From Pseudomonas sp. GM41(2012) (lineage in GTDB: Bacteria; Pseudomonadota; Gammaproteobacteria; Pseudomonadales; Pseudomonadaceae), in assembly GCF_000282315.2 (NCBI RefSeq), contig NZ_AKJN02000006.1:1922001-1986000 (forward strand): a stretch of 64,000 nucleotides of DNA, given 5' to 3'. Below, in pieces: positions 35,204-44,384 of the stretch. How positions within the stretch are numbered: the first letter of the stretch is position 1; the number at the start of each line of letters is the position of its first letter. The position numbers and the translations under genes were made by a program. Below the pieces are notes generated by a model, which was not told the origin of the DNA, searched no databases, and saw only the letters and a list, made by a program, of their open reading frames with translations.

Positions 35204-36315
35204 TCGAAGTCGATGCTGTCATCATTGGCGGCGGAATTGTCGGCGCCTCCGCCGCGTTGTTTCTGAGCAAGGCCGGGCGTCGCGTGGCACTGCTGGAGCG
35301 GGACTTCTGTGGCTCACATTCCAGCGGCGTGAACTACGGCGGCGTGCGGCGCCAGGGGCGACCACTCTCGCAACTGCCGCTGTCGCAGCGGGCCCACGAC
35401 ATCTGGGGACAACTGCCGCAGCTGATTGGCATCGACGGTGAGTATCAGCGCAGCGGCCACCTGAAACTGGCCCGCAGCCTCAACGATCTGCACGCCCTGC
35501 AAGACTATGCCGCCAGCAGTCGGGGCTTTGGCCTCGACTTGCAGGTACTCGATCGCAGTGAGTTACGCGCACGTTTTCCGTGGGTCGGCGAGGTGGCGGT
35601 CGGTGCCTCGTTTTGCCCCGATGACGGTCATGCCAACCCGCGACTGGTGTCCCCGGCGTTTGCCCGGGCGGCGCGGCGACATGGCGCCCAAGTCCATGAA
35701 CAATGCCCGGTAACGGCGGTGGAACACGACGGCCAACGCTTTCGTATCAGCACGCAAACCGGTCTGGAGTTGCAGGCGCCCTGGCTGCTGAATTGCGCCG
35801 GAGCCTGGGCCGGCACCTTGGCGGAACACTTCGATGAGGGCGTGCCGATGCACGCCGGGCACCCGGCGATGCTGGTCACCGAGCCGTTGCCGCTGGTGAT
35901 GAATGCCAGCACCGGGGTCGAGGGTGGCGGTATCTATGCCCGTCAGGTCGCTCGCGGCAATTGTGTGTTGGGTGGCGGCCAGGGTTTTGCCCTCGACGGT
36001 GCCCGCGCTCGGCCGGGCCAGCACGCGGTAATCGAGATCCTGCGTCAGGCCGTCGAGCTTTATCCGTTTCTTGAAGGCGCCCAGGCGATTCGCACCTGGA
36101 GCGGCACCGAAGGTTACCTGCCCGATCGCCAACCGGTGATCGGCCACAGTGGCACTCAACCCGGTCTGTTGCACGCATTCGGCTTTGCCGGTGCGGGCTT
36201 TCAGATCGGCCCCGCGGTGGGCCAGGCGCTCACCGAAATCATCTGCAGCGGCGCTTCAAAAACGTCGCTGGATGCGTTTTCCATCACCCGGTTTCACTCC
36301 ATCTCCGTTGCTTGA
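35200..36315 (+). CDS. FAD-dependent oxidoreductase subunit (HcnC/DadA-like)
   Basis: 371 residues of the DAO family: FAD site VDAVIIGGGIVGASAALFLS, then ERDFCGSHSSGVNYGGVRRQ, and the C-terminal GYLPDRQPVIGHSG with FGFAGAGFQIGPAVG. It is the third component, which oxidises the amine substrate and passes electrons to the 451-aa and 2Fe-2S subunits. Translationally coupled to the upstream gene. 18 bases precede the binding-protein gene, so transport and oxidation share one transcript. Confidence 0.9.
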   Translation: MIEVDAVIIGGGIVGASAALFLSKAGRRVALLERDFCGSHSSGVNYGGVRRQGRPLSQLPLSQRAHDIWGQLPQLIGIDGEYQRSGHLKLARSLNDLHALQDYAASSRGFGLDLQVLDRSELRARFPWVGEVAVGASFCPDDGHANPRLVSPAFARAARRHGAQVHEQCPVTAVEHDGQRFRISTQTGLELQAPWLLNCAGAWAGTLAEHFDEGVPMHAGHPAMLVTEPLPLVMNASTGVEGGGIYARQVARGNCVLGGGQGFALDGARARPGQHAVIEILRQAVELYPFLEGAQAIRTWSGTEGYLPDRQPVIGHSGTQPGLLHAFGFAGAGFQIGPAVGQALTEIICSGASKTSLDAFSITRFHSISVA

Positions 36316-36333
36316 TAGAGGAAGGTCGCGCTA

Positions 36334-37380
36334 ATGAATAACGTCAAACGCACTGCACTGCTCGGTATCTCCTGCTTGGGCGCCCTGCTCGCCGCCACCC
36401 AGGCCCATGCCGAACCGACGCTTTACCTGGGCATGAACGGCGGGACCATGGAGCGGCTCTACGCCGACAAGGTGCTGCCGGTTTTCGAGAAAGCCAACAA
36501 CGTCAAAGTGGTGATCGTGCCCGGCACCTCCGCCGATATTCTGGCCAAGGTCCAGGCCAGCAAAGGCAACCCGCAGATGCACGTGATGTTCCTCGACGAC
36601 GGCATCATGTACCGCGCCATCGCCATGGGGCTGTGCGACAAACTCGAAGACAGCGCACCGCTGGCGCAGATTCCGGCCAAGGGCCGCATCAAGGATCAAG
36701 CGGTGGCGGTCAGCCTCGGCGTGACCGGGCTGGCGTACAACACGCGTCTGTTCAAGGAAAAAGGCTGGACCGCGCCGACCTCGTGGATGGACATGGCCGA
36801 CCCGCGCTTCAAGGACAAACTGGTGTTCCAGTCGATGGCGTCCTCGACCTTTGGCCTGCACGGCTTCCTGATGTTCAACCGGATTCAGGGCGGCAGCGAA
36901 ACCGACGTCGAGCCAGGCTTCAAGGCGTGGCCGAACACCGTCGGACGCAACGTGCTGGAGTACATTCCGAGCTCGGCGAAGATTTCCGAAATGCTTCAGA
37001 CCGACGAGGCCGCGCTGTTCCCGCTGACGCCGACCCAGGTCACCGCCCTGAAACTCAAGGGCATGCCGGTGGAGTATGCGCAACCGAAGGAAGGCGCCGT
37101 GGTGCTCAACGTGGCCGAATGTGCCATCGCCAACAACACTCAGCCGGAACTGGCGCAGAAACTCGCCGCTTTCTTGCTGACACCGGACGCTCAGGCTGCC
37201 GCGCTTGAAGATGGCGACCAGATCCCGTCCAACCCGAATACCCCGACCACCGACAAGACTCGCGGCCAGGTGGAGGCGATGAAGCAGTACCTGACCACTG
37301 CCATTGCGATCGATTGGGATCAGGTCAACGAACAGCGCCCGGCATGGAATGCGCGGTGGAATCGTAGTATCGAACGCTAG
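36334..37380 (+). CDS. Periplasmic binding protein of the ABC importer (PotD/SBP type)
   Basis: 348 residues with a signal peptide at 1-26 (ending TQAHA). The mature part is an SBP family 1/8/13 fold with VVIVPGTSADILAKVQA and GVTGLAYNTRLFKEKGW, as in spermidine/putrescine or ferric binding proteins. It should deliver the substrate to the permeases at 31590 and 32466. The last gene of the operon, followed by an inverted repeat. Ligand unknown; a nitrogen compound fits the dehydrogenase. Confidence 0.9.
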   Translation: MNNVKRTALLGISCLGALLAATQAHAEPTLYLGMNGGTMERLYADKVLPVFEKANNVKVVIVPGTSADILAKVQASKGNPQMHVMFLDDGIMYRAIAMGLCDKLEDSAPLAQIPAKGRIKDQAVAVSLGVTGLAYNTRLFKEKGWTAPTSWMDMADPRFKDKLVFQSMASSTFGLHGFLMFNRIQGGSETDVEPGFKAWPNTVGRNVLEYIPSSAKISEMLQTDEAALFPLTPTQVTALKLKGMPVEYAQPKEGAVVLNVAECAIANNTQPELAQKLAAFLLTPDAQAAALEDGDQIPSNPNTPTTDKTRGQVEAMKQYLTTAIAIDWDQVNEQRPAWNARWNRSIER

Positions 37381-37418
37381 ATAACTGACCCAACAAGATC
37401 TAGCGAACACCACAACCC

Positions 37419-37552
37419 TGTGGCGAGGGGGCTTGCCCCCGTTGGGCTGCGAAGCGGCCCCAAAACGATACACCTAGGTTTATCAGAAATACCGGGGGTG
37501 AATGGTTGGGCGACTGCTCCGCAGTCGAACGGGGGCAAGCCCCCTCGCCACA
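37419..37552. repeat. Long inverted repeat (TGTGGCGAGGGG family)
   Basis: TGTGGCGAGGGGGCTTGCCC at the left and GGGGCAAGCCCCCTCGCCACA at the right, with internal GGCTGCGAAGC and ACTGCTCCGCAGTC. Lies between the importer operon and the ATPase gene. Confidence 0.9.
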
Positions 37553-37636
37553 ACTGGAATGAAAATTCCCCGTTTGGTTACACTACGCCGCCGCAGCTCG
37601 GTGGAGCCGGCGTGCAAATTACGGGGTGACATCACA

Positions 37637-38764
37637 GTGGCCGTTCAACCGCCAAACCGTTCGCGACTCACACCACGCTGGCCTGCGCTACGCCGCTTGT
37701 TCGGCAAGCCATCGGCGGCATCCGCCGGTAACACCGCGACCAGTCGAGTCATCCACGACTACTTCCACCGCAAGGCCCACACCCAGGGTTACACCCTCAG
37801 CCATAGCCAACTGCGCGTCATCGACTGCATGGCGCAACACGCCGCAGCGCTGTCGGGCACCTCGGCAAAAACGCTTCCCGGTCTTTACCTGCACGGCGCC
37901 GTGGGTCGCGGCAAGAGCTGGCTGCTCGACGGGTTTTTCCAGGCCCTTCCCCTCGCGGAAAAACAGCGCCTGCATTTTCATGAGTTTTTTGCGCACCTTC
38001 ACCAAGGAATGTTCACTCATCGCGATCAACCCGATGCGCTGGAAACCACCCTCGACCAACAGCTGCGCGATTGCCGGGTGCTGTGTTTCGACGAGTTTCA
38101 CATCCATGACATCGGCGATGCGATGCTCATTACCCGGCTGTTCAAGGCATTGTTCCGCCGACGCATACTGCTGCTGGTCACTTCCAACTACCCACCGGAA
38201 GGACTGCTGCCCAACCCGCTGTACCACGCGCGCTTCAAACCGGTGATCGACCTGATCAACGCTCGCATGCAGGTCATGGAGGTCGGCGGCCCCCACGACT
38301 ACCGCAGTCAGGCGAGAACCCACGCCCAGCAGCTGTTTACCCAAGGCCAGTACGTCTGGCCGGCCACGCACACGCAGCGTCAGTCGTTGAACCTGCCCGA
38401 ACGCGACGCGCCGGCCATTCAACTGCCCGTCGGGACACGCAACCTTCAGGCCCGACACTGTGAAGGGCGAACCATCGGTTTCACCTTCGGCGATCTGTGC
38501 GACCACCCCACTGCGGTGATGGATTACCTGGAACTGTGCCGACGTTTCGATCATTGGTTTATCGATGAACTGCCCAACCTCGCCGATTGTTCCATCGCCG
38601 CCCAGCAGCGCTTCATCAATCTGGTCGACGTTCTGTACGACCAGGACAAGCACCTGATTCTGCTCGGCCAGCAGTCTTTGCGCGAAAGCCTGGGCGGCGA
38701 TGCCATCGATCTGGCGCGCACGCGCAGCCGGTTGGGGCAGTTGGTCGAAGTCAGGGATCCGTAA
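37637..38764 (+). CDS. ZapE/AFG1-like ATPase
   Basis: 375 residues, AAA-like P-loop ATPase of the AFG1/ZapE family. Walker A is HGAVGRGKSWLLDGF, Walker B is CFDEFHIHDI, sensor TSNYPPEGLLPNPLY. E. coli ZapE acts on FtsZ at division. Pseudomonas usually has a second ZapE-like protein; I cannot say which this is. The start is the GTG at 37637, just before the family-like beginning AVQPPNRSRL; the frame is open upstream into the repeat but lacks conserved content. Confidence 0.83.
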   Translation: MAVQPPNRSRLTPRWPALRRLFGKPSAASAGNTATSRVIHDYFHRKAHTQGYTLSHSQLRVIDCMAQHAAALSGTSAKTLPGLYLHGAVGRGKSWLLDGFFQALPLAEKQRLHFHEFFAHLHQGMFTHRDQPDALETTLDQQLRDCRVLCFDEFHIHDIGDAMLITRLFKALFRRRILLLVTSNYPPEGLLPNPLYHARFKPVIDLINARMQVMEVGGPHDYRSQARTHAQQLFTQGQYVWPATHTQRQSLNLPERDAPAIQLPVGTRNLQARHCEGRTIGFTFGDLCDHPTAVMDYLELCRRFDHWFIDELPNLADCSIAAQQRFINLVDVLYDQDKHLILLGQQSLRESLGGDAIDLARTRSRLGQLVEVRDP

Positions 38765-38783
38765 TTTTGTGGTGCAGTTCAGA

Positions 38784-38857
38784 CCGCTATCGCGAGCAGG
38801 CTCGCTCCTACATTGGAATGCGATCTAATGTGGGAGCGAGCCTGCTCGCGATAGCGG
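38784..38857. repeat. Paired REP element
   Basis: CCGCTATCGCGAGCAGGCTC at the left and GAGCCTGCTCGCGATAGCGG at the right, between the ATPase gene and the LRR-kinase gene. Confidence 0.92.
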
Positions 38858-38943
38858 TGTGACAGCCACCACACATTTGCCGGTATCATGTCGCCCGTTT
38901 CCAGGCCTCCGCGCCCTCCTCTCGATCAATAGTGAATCTGTTC

Positions 38944-40257
38944 ATGGATACCCTTGCCCAACTGCGCGCCGGCCAACTGTCGGGCATTACCCGCCTGGAC
39001 CTCACCGGCGGCCTGACGGAGTTTCCGCGAGAAATCTTCGACCTGGCGGACTCGCTGGAAGTCCTCAACCTCAGCGGCAATGCCTTGAGCAGTCTGCCGG
39101 ACGACTTGCACCGCCTGACCCGTTTGCGCGTGTTGTTCTGCTCGGACAATCTGTTCACCGAACTGCCTGACTGTCTGGGCCACTGCGCCGCACTGACGAT
39201 GATCGGCTTCAAGGCCAACCGCATCGAGCGCGTGCCAGGCGCCGCCCTGCCACCGTTGCTGCGCTGGCTGATCCTGACCGATAACTGCATCACTGAACTG
39301 CCCGCCGAGCTGGGTGAACGCCCGCACCTGCAAAAACTCATGCTGGCTGGCAACCGCTTGCAACGTTTGCCGCAGAGCTTGCGTCATTGCCATAGACTCG
39401 AACTGATCCGCATCGCCGCCAATCAGTTGAGCGAGTTGCCCGAGTGGCTGCTGTCCCTGCCCAGCCTGACCTGGCTGGCGTACGCCGGTAACCCGCTGGA
39501 GACCGAAGCCGATGCGGCCGCTCTCGAAGCCACCCCCCGCATTCCCTGGTCTGAACTGCGACTGGAGCAGCAACTGGGCGAAGGCGCCTCAGGAGTGATT
39601 CATCGGGCCATGTGGGATCGACCAGACCAGCCGGCCACACAGGTCGCGGTCAAACTCTACAAAGGCGAAATGACCAGCGATGGCTCGCCGTTGCACGAAA
39701 TGAACGCCTGCATCACCGCAGGTTGTCACCCCAACCTGATCCGGGTTGAAGGGCGAGTCGTCGAGCATCCAGAAGCCCAGGCCGGGCTGGTGATGCAATT
39801 GATCGATCCGAGCTACCGCAATCTGGCCGGGCTGCCGAGCCTGGCCTCATGCACCCGCGACGTTTACGCCAACGACACCCGGTTCAGCGCTGGCGTGGCA
39901 TTGCGCATTGCCTGTGGCATCGCCTCGGCAGCCGAACATTTGCACCAGCATGGCATCACCCACGGCGACCTCTACGGCCACAACATTTTGTGGAACGAGC
40001 ACGGTGATTGTCTGCTCGGGGATTTTGGCGCCGCGTCTTTCCATGCCATCTCGGACAGCCTTGAAAGCCGTGCGCTGCAACGGATCGAGGTACGGGCGTT
40101 TGGTGTTTTGCTGGGAGAATTGTTGGAGCGGATCGACTCAGGGTTGAGCGATGAAGGTCGTGTGCAGCTGGAGCAATTGCAGCAGCGCTGCTGTCAGCCG
40201 CAGGTGCTGGAGCGACCGGGGTTCAACGAGATTGTGCAGGCGTTGAATCGCTGGTGA
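38944..40257 (+). CDS. Leucine-rich-repeat protein kinase fusion
   Basis: 437 residues. Residues about 15-190 hold seven LRRs of about 23 residues each, of the type LxxLxLxxNxLxxLP. Residues about 205-437 form a eukaryotic-type protein kinase fold: glycine loop GEGASG (212-217), VAVK with Lys237, the catalytic loop HGDLYGHN (340-347) and DFG (360-362). The loop deviates from HRDLKxxN: Arg to Gly and Lys to Tyr. No TM helix or signal. An in-frame GTG at 38932 would add four residues. Catalysis is plausible but not certain; target unknown. Confidence 0.83.
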   Translation: MDTLAQLRAGQLSGITRLDLTGGLTEFPREIFDLADSLEVLNLSGNALSSLPDDLHRLTRLRVLFCSDNLFTELPDCLGHCAALTMIGFKANRIERVPGAALPPLLRWLILTDNCITELPAELGERPHLQKLMLAGNRLQRLPQSLRHCHRLELIRIAANQLSELPEWLLSLPSLTWLAYAGNPLETEADAAALEATPRIPWSELRLEQQLGEGASGVIHRAMWDRPDQPATQVAVKLYKGEMTSDGSPLHEMNACITAGCHPNLIRVEGRVVEHPEAQAGLVMQLIDPSYRNLAGLPSLASCTRDVYANDTRFSAGVALRIACGIASAAEHLHQHGITHGDLYGHNILWNEHGDCLLGDFGAASFHAISDSLESRALQRIEVRAFGVLLGELLERIDSGLSDEGRVQLEQLQQRCCQPQVLERPGFNEIVQALNRW

Positions 40258-40270
40258 CCGCTGCGCGGTC

Positions 40271-40366
40271 AATCGCGAGCAGGCTCGCTCCCACAGGTTT
40301 TGTGTCGAACCTATAATTTTTATTCAACACAACCTACTGTGGGAGCGAGCCTGCTCGCGATGGCGG
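40271..40366. repeat. Paired REP element
   Basis: AATCGCGAGCAGGCTCGCTC at the left and GAGCGAGCCTGCTCGCGATG at the right, between the LRR-kinase gene and the YebC-family gene. Confidence 0.92.
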
Positions 40367-40384
40367 TATCACTGAAAAATCAAA

Positions 40385-41092
40385 TTACCCCGCCAACCCG
40401 ACAAACATGTCCTGCACGTCATCGTGGTTATCGAGGCCTTCGAGGAAGGCTTCGACTTCAGCCATCTGCTCATCGCTCAGACCGCTGACCGGGTTTTTCG
40501 GCTGGTAACCCAGCTTGGCCGACAACACGGTGAACCCTTGCTCGGGCAGGGCTTTCTGCACGGCGTCCAGGTCCGCAGGCTCGGTCAGGAACAGGGTCGT
40601 GCCCTCTTCGTCACCCGGCTCGAAATCCTGGGCGCCGGCTTCGATGGCGGCCATTTCCGGATCGGCGTCAGGGCTGTCCGGGGACGCCTCGATCATGCCG
40701 ACATGGTTGAAGTCCCACGCTACCGAACCGGAAGCGCCCAATTGGCCCTTGCGGAACGCAACGCGGATTTCAGCGACGGTGCGGTTGATGTTGTCGGTCA
40801 CGCATTCAACGATCAGCGGTACCTGATGCGGTGCGAAGCCTTCATAGGTCACGCGATGGTATTGCACGGTTTCGCCCAACAGGCCCGCGCCTTTCTTGAT
40901 CGCGCGATCCAGGGTTTCCTTGGGCATCGAGGCTTTCTTGGCCTGCTCGACCACCAGACGCAGGTGTGCGTTGGTGGCAGTATCGGCACCGTTACGGGCA
41001 GCGATGGTGATTTCTTTTACCAGTTTGCCGAAGATCTTGCCCTTGGCGTTAGATGCCGCTTCTTTGTGTTTAACCTTCCACTGTGCGCCCAT
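40385..41092 (-). CDS. YebC/PmpR family protein
   Basis: 235 residues. The beginning is [20 protein letters not shown] and the three-domain layout (basic N-terminal arm, middle and C-terminal alpha/beta domains) is that of the YebC family. In other bacteria these are described as DNA-binding regulators or factors for translation of proline stretches. The N-terminus MGAQWK rather than MAGHSKW indicates a YeeN-type paralogue. Monocistronic, ending beside a REP element. Confidence 0.87.
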   Translation of the reverse strand: MGAQWKVKHKEAASNAKGKIFGKLVKEITIAARNGADTATNAHLRLVVEQAKKASMPKETLDRAIKKGAGLLGETVQYHRVTYEGFAPHQVPLIVECVTDNINRTVAEIRVAFRKGQLGASGSVAWDFNHVGMIEASPDSPDADPEMAAIEAGAQDFEPGDEEGTTLFLTEPADLDAVQKALPEQGFTVLSAKLGYQPKNPVSGLSDEQMAEVEAFLEGLDNHDDVQDMFVGLAG

Positions 41093-41324
41093 TACTCACT
41101 CTCTTGATCTGTGGCGCCGAGACATCTATTGGCCGACGCATGGCGCAAGTTTATACGCCCTAAAGTTGGCAATCGACCAAAAAATCCAACCTGTTCACCC
41201 GCACGACCAATCGACATCTTCACCGGAAGTTGTAGGGCGATTCTGAAACTTCGATTTGCGGTGACCATAAACGGCTGTGGTTTCGTACCCTCTGCGCCCG
41301 AATTCCATGGCAGAAGCGCGTTCG

Positions 41325-42749
41325 ATGCACAACGACAAGGAAAGTCCCTTCACCCTGACACTTCTCGACGGCGATTTGAGTTTGCAGGTGTTGCAGTTCA
41401 GTGGCCGAGAAGCCCTCAACCAGCCCTATCGATTCGACATCGAAGTGATCGGCCTCGCACCGGCCATGAACCTCGACCGATTGCTGCAACAGCCGGTGTT
41501 CCTCAGCCTGATGGAGGGCCAGGGTATTCATGGTGTACTTCACAGTGCCAGTCGCGAGTATCGCGGCCCACACCGGATCGGCTACAAACTGGTGCTGGTG
41601 CCCTACCTTCAATGGCTTGACCGGCAGCGTTCACGCCGCGTCTTTCATCACCTCAGCGTACCGATGATCCTGCATCAACTGCTGGAGGAACATGATGTGC
41701 CCGAAGGGAGCTATCGCTTCGAATTATCCAGCGGACACTATCCCGTCCGGCCTTTTTGCATTCAGTACGAGGAGAGCGATCTGGCATTGCTGCAACGGCT
41801 GTGCGAAGAAGAAGGCATTCACTATCACTTCGAACATCAGCGCGACGGGCATGTGCTGGTCCTGGCGGATGACAGCCTGAGTTTCCCCCAGGACCCCGTC
41901 CTTACGCCGTTCCAGGGCAACGCGTTCGACGACACTGACGTGCCGGTGATCAGTGAGTTGTTCCAGCGCCATGACTCGCCGCCCTTTCCCTCACGACTGG
42001 AAGCCAGGAACCGTGGCTCGCAAAAACCCGACGAGGGAGCGGCCAACCACGCTTTCAGCAAACCATTGCCGGTGATGGTCCGGCCCGCGGCCGAGCACAT
42101 CCATCACGATCAGTTGAGCCGACGACAACTGGAACGTTTGCGGTGCCAGCACCTGCAGATCCACGGTCAAAGCAACCAGAGCGCACTGCGCAGCGCACAG
42201 ATAGTGCAAGTGTCAGAACATCCACTGGCGAACTTCAACGATCAGTGGCTGCTCACCGAAACCCGACATCAGGGCCAACAACCTTCGATTCTTGCCACCG
42301 ACAAACCCGTCACTGTCCGCCATTACCGCAATCAGTTCACCGCCATTCCCTGGTCAACGGTATTCAGGCCGGCGCTCAAACAGACGAGGCCGAGCATCCC
42401 GGGCTATCAGCCCGCCCGGGTGCTGGGCCCTGCCGGGCAGCCGGCGGCGCTGGATGATCGAGGTCGAATACAGGTCGGGCTGTGGCCAACAGCGCAAGCG
42501 GATCCGCTTGAATCTGCCGGACTCTGGCTACCGGTGGCCCTTGCAGCGCCGGACGGTCGGATTAACCCGTGCAACCTGCCAAAGGCCGGCAGCGACGTCC
42601 TGATCAGTTTTCTCGACAGTGACCCGGACCGGCCGGTGCTGTGCGTCGGCATGGGCCATCACCCGCGCACTCGGCCCGTTCCCGAGCCACGCCGCGATAG
42701 CCACTTGCTGCTCGACTGGCTGGTCAATCGCTCGGACCTCACGCCCTGA
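41325..42749 (+). CDS. Orphan, short VgrG-like type VI secretion tip protein
   Basis: 474 residues from the ATG at 41325 (in-frame ATGs at 41277 and 41307 would add 16 or 6). Residues about 5-330 form the gp27-like base (LEVLQFSGREALNQPYRFDI, then CIQYEESDLALLQRLCEEEG), followed by a gp5-like OB region (RVLGPAGQPAALDDRGRIQV). It stops before the long beta-helix spike found in full VgrGs of 600 or more residues. No Hcp, PAAR or effector gene is adjacent, so it is an orphan tip gene of uncertain activity. Confidence 0.8.
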   Translation: MHNDKESPFTLTLLDGDLSLQVLQFSGREALNQPYRFDIEVIGLAPAMNLDRLLQQPVFLSLMEGQGIHGVLHSASREYRGPHRIGYKLVLVPYLQWLDRQRSRRVFHHLSVPMILHQLLEEHDVPEGSYRFELSSGHYPVRPFCIQYEESDLALLQRLCEEEGIHYHFEHQRDGHVLVLADDSLSFPQDPVLTPFQGNAFDDTDVPVISELFQRHDSPPFPSRLEARNRGSQKPDEGAANHAFSKPLPVMVRPAAEHIHHDQLSRRQLERLRCQHLQIHGQSNQSALRSAQIVQVSEHPLANFNDQWLLTETRHQGQQPSILATDKPVTVRHYRNQFTAIPWSTVFRPALKQTRPSIPGYQPARVLGPAGQPAALDDRGRIQVGLWPTAQADPLESAGLWLPVALAAPDGRINPCNLPKAGSDVLISFLDSDPDRPVLCVGMGHHPRTRPVPEPRRDSHLLLDWLVNRSDLTP

Positions 42750-42790
42750 CACTCAGCCCTTGTCGGCCGCCGCCGCGAATGGGTCAACCC

Positions 42791-44116
42791 TTAAGTACGC
42801 AGAGGTTTTACCGTGATCGGTTGGTTAGGCACGGAAGCGCTTTCGGCACGCAGGCCTGCCGGGCGGCTGTTCCAGTGTGGGAGCAACACCAGGGCCGAAA
42901 ACAACGCGCAGCCAGCGAAGACGATGAACACGGTGACCGAGTCGAAGTAGCCCGGCAGCAATCCGCCGAGAATCGCCCCGACCGAGCCGCAACCGTTGAC
43001 GAAACCGGCCGCTGTGGCGCCGGCCTTGGCGGTGCCGAAATCGATCGCGGCCGCGCCGCTGATCATCGAGTCCGGTCCGTACAGGGTCAGGCCCATGACG
43101 AACAGCAGCGCCACCACCAGCATCACGCTGCCGGTATGCAGGGCGCCCATGAACAAGGCCAGGGTCACGGTCAGCGCCAACAGGCTGAGCACACACGCCG
43201 GCATGCGTCGGGCACCGAACAGTTTGTCCGAAGCGAGACCCAGCAGAATCGGCCCGAGTAACCCGGCCAGTTCAAACGCAGTCGGAATGATTGCCGCGCC
43301 GACCTTGCCCACCGAGGGCATCTGCTCGAAGACGATCACCGGCCCCCAGAGCAGAATCGCGTAGCGCGCCGGCTTCAGCAGAAAATACGCGAGGCCCAGA
43401 ACCAGCACGGTGCGGTTGCGCAGAATTTCTTTTAACGGTTCCAGAATGCTGATCTTGCTTTGCGCGTCGGCCTCTTGCGCCGTCAGTTGCGGCTCCGGCT
43501 CCACCGCCGGCAAGCCAACGTCTTCGGGTTTGTTGCGCTGAAAAATAAAAAACAGCACGGCGACCAGCCCAACCACCGCCGCACTGGAAAAGAACGCCGC
43601 ATGCCAGGTGCCAATCAGCGTATACGCCCACCAGCCAGCGAACGGCGAAGCCACCAACCCACCAAAGGCGTAGCAGGAACTCCACAACCCCAGCACCCGC
43701 CCGCGCTGTTCAGAGGGAAAGAAGCTACCGAGGTTCTTGCACAGCCCGGACCAGCCGGTGGACTGCGCCAACCCTTGAATCAGCATGCAGGTGGCGAAGA
43801 TCGGCAACGTCGCAAAACTGCCCATCACCAAGGCTGCTACCGCTGAAATCAACAACCCGCCAAACACTACGACCCTTGGGCCAAAGCGGTCGGCCAGGAT
43901 GCCCCAGGTGAATTGCCCGATGGCGTAAGCCGTGAGGTAGATAGCGTCGAGGTTGGCCATGGCCATTTTGTCGAGCATGAAAGTGGGGTCTTCGGCGATC
44001 CCCAGTTTTGCCACGGAAAAGGCTTTGCGGGTGAAGTAGAACGCGGCGTAAGCGAGCCAGGTGATCGCGAAGATCTGCACGCGCCAACGCTTGATGGTGC
44101 CGATGTGCTTGTTCAT
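42791..44116 (-). CDS. MFS/OPA family transporter, probable organophosphate or phosphonate uptake
   Basis: 441 residues, 12 TM helices. The signature YFTRKAFSVAKLG resembles the GlpT/UhpT (organophosphate:phosphate antiporter) family entry, and WGILADRFGPRVVV the first cytosolic loop. The position beside phnW-phnX and LysR genes suggests it imports 2-aminoethylphosphonate or a relative. The frame is open for 25 codons upstream; MNKHIGTIKRW is the family-like start. Confidence 0.85.
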   Translation of the reverse strand: MNKHIGTIKRWRVQIFAITWLAYAAFYFTRKAFSVAKLGIAEDPTFMLDKMAMANLDAIYLTAYAIGQFTWGILADRFGPRVVVFGGLLISAVAALVMGSFATLPIFATCMLIQGLAQSTGWSGLCKNLGSFFPSEQRGRVLGLWSSCYAFGGLVASPFAGWWAYTLIGTWHAAFFSSAAVVGLVAVLFFIFQRNKPEDVGLPAVEPEPQLTAQEADAQSKISILEPLKEILRNRTVLVLGLAYFLLKPARYAILLWGPVIVFEQMPSVGKVGAAIIPTAFELAGLLGPILLGLASDKLFGARRMPACVLSLLALTVTLALFMGALHTGSVMLVVALLFVMGLTLYGPDSMISGAAAIDFGTAKAGATAAGFVNGCGSVGAILGGLLPGYFDSVTVFIVFAGCALFSALVLLPHWNSRPAGLRAESASVPNQPITVKPLRT

Positions 44117-44193
44117 GGTGGTTCTGACCTCAGGGTATGAGTGTGCCGGCAGAATTTGAGAAATAACGCCTGTTTTTTTATTGTTGAGCACTT

Positions 44194-44223
44194 CGATATC
44201 GCAGCTTCCCTGAGGCGATATCG
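44194..44223. promoter_or_regulatory. Perfect inverted repeat upstream of the transporter
   Basis: CGATATCGC (44194-44202) and GCGATATCG (44215-44223), in the region divergent between the transporter and the LysR gene. It could be an operator or hairpin. A second inverted repeat, CGATAAA (44303-44309) and TTTATCG (44339-44345), lies closer to the LysR gene. Confidence 0.4.
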
Positions 44224-44384
44224 GTCAGATGAGTCCTGCTGTTGCACGCACAGGCTCATGGCCGCCAACGCTGTTCGACTGACCAGTCACCGGGGCTGAG
44301 GTCGATAAAAACAATTACTGATTAATAAGTGAAATCGATTTATCGTATTTCCAAAATAAGCTCAGATTGTTACTGGAGTTTTCG

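Noticed and set aside
33268..36315. True hydrogen cyanide synthase (hcnABC)
   Set aside because: The subunit order matches, but the operon carries a polyamine-type ABC importer and a binding protein, which hcnABC loci lack; the wider amine/opine dehydrogenase family is the safer call.
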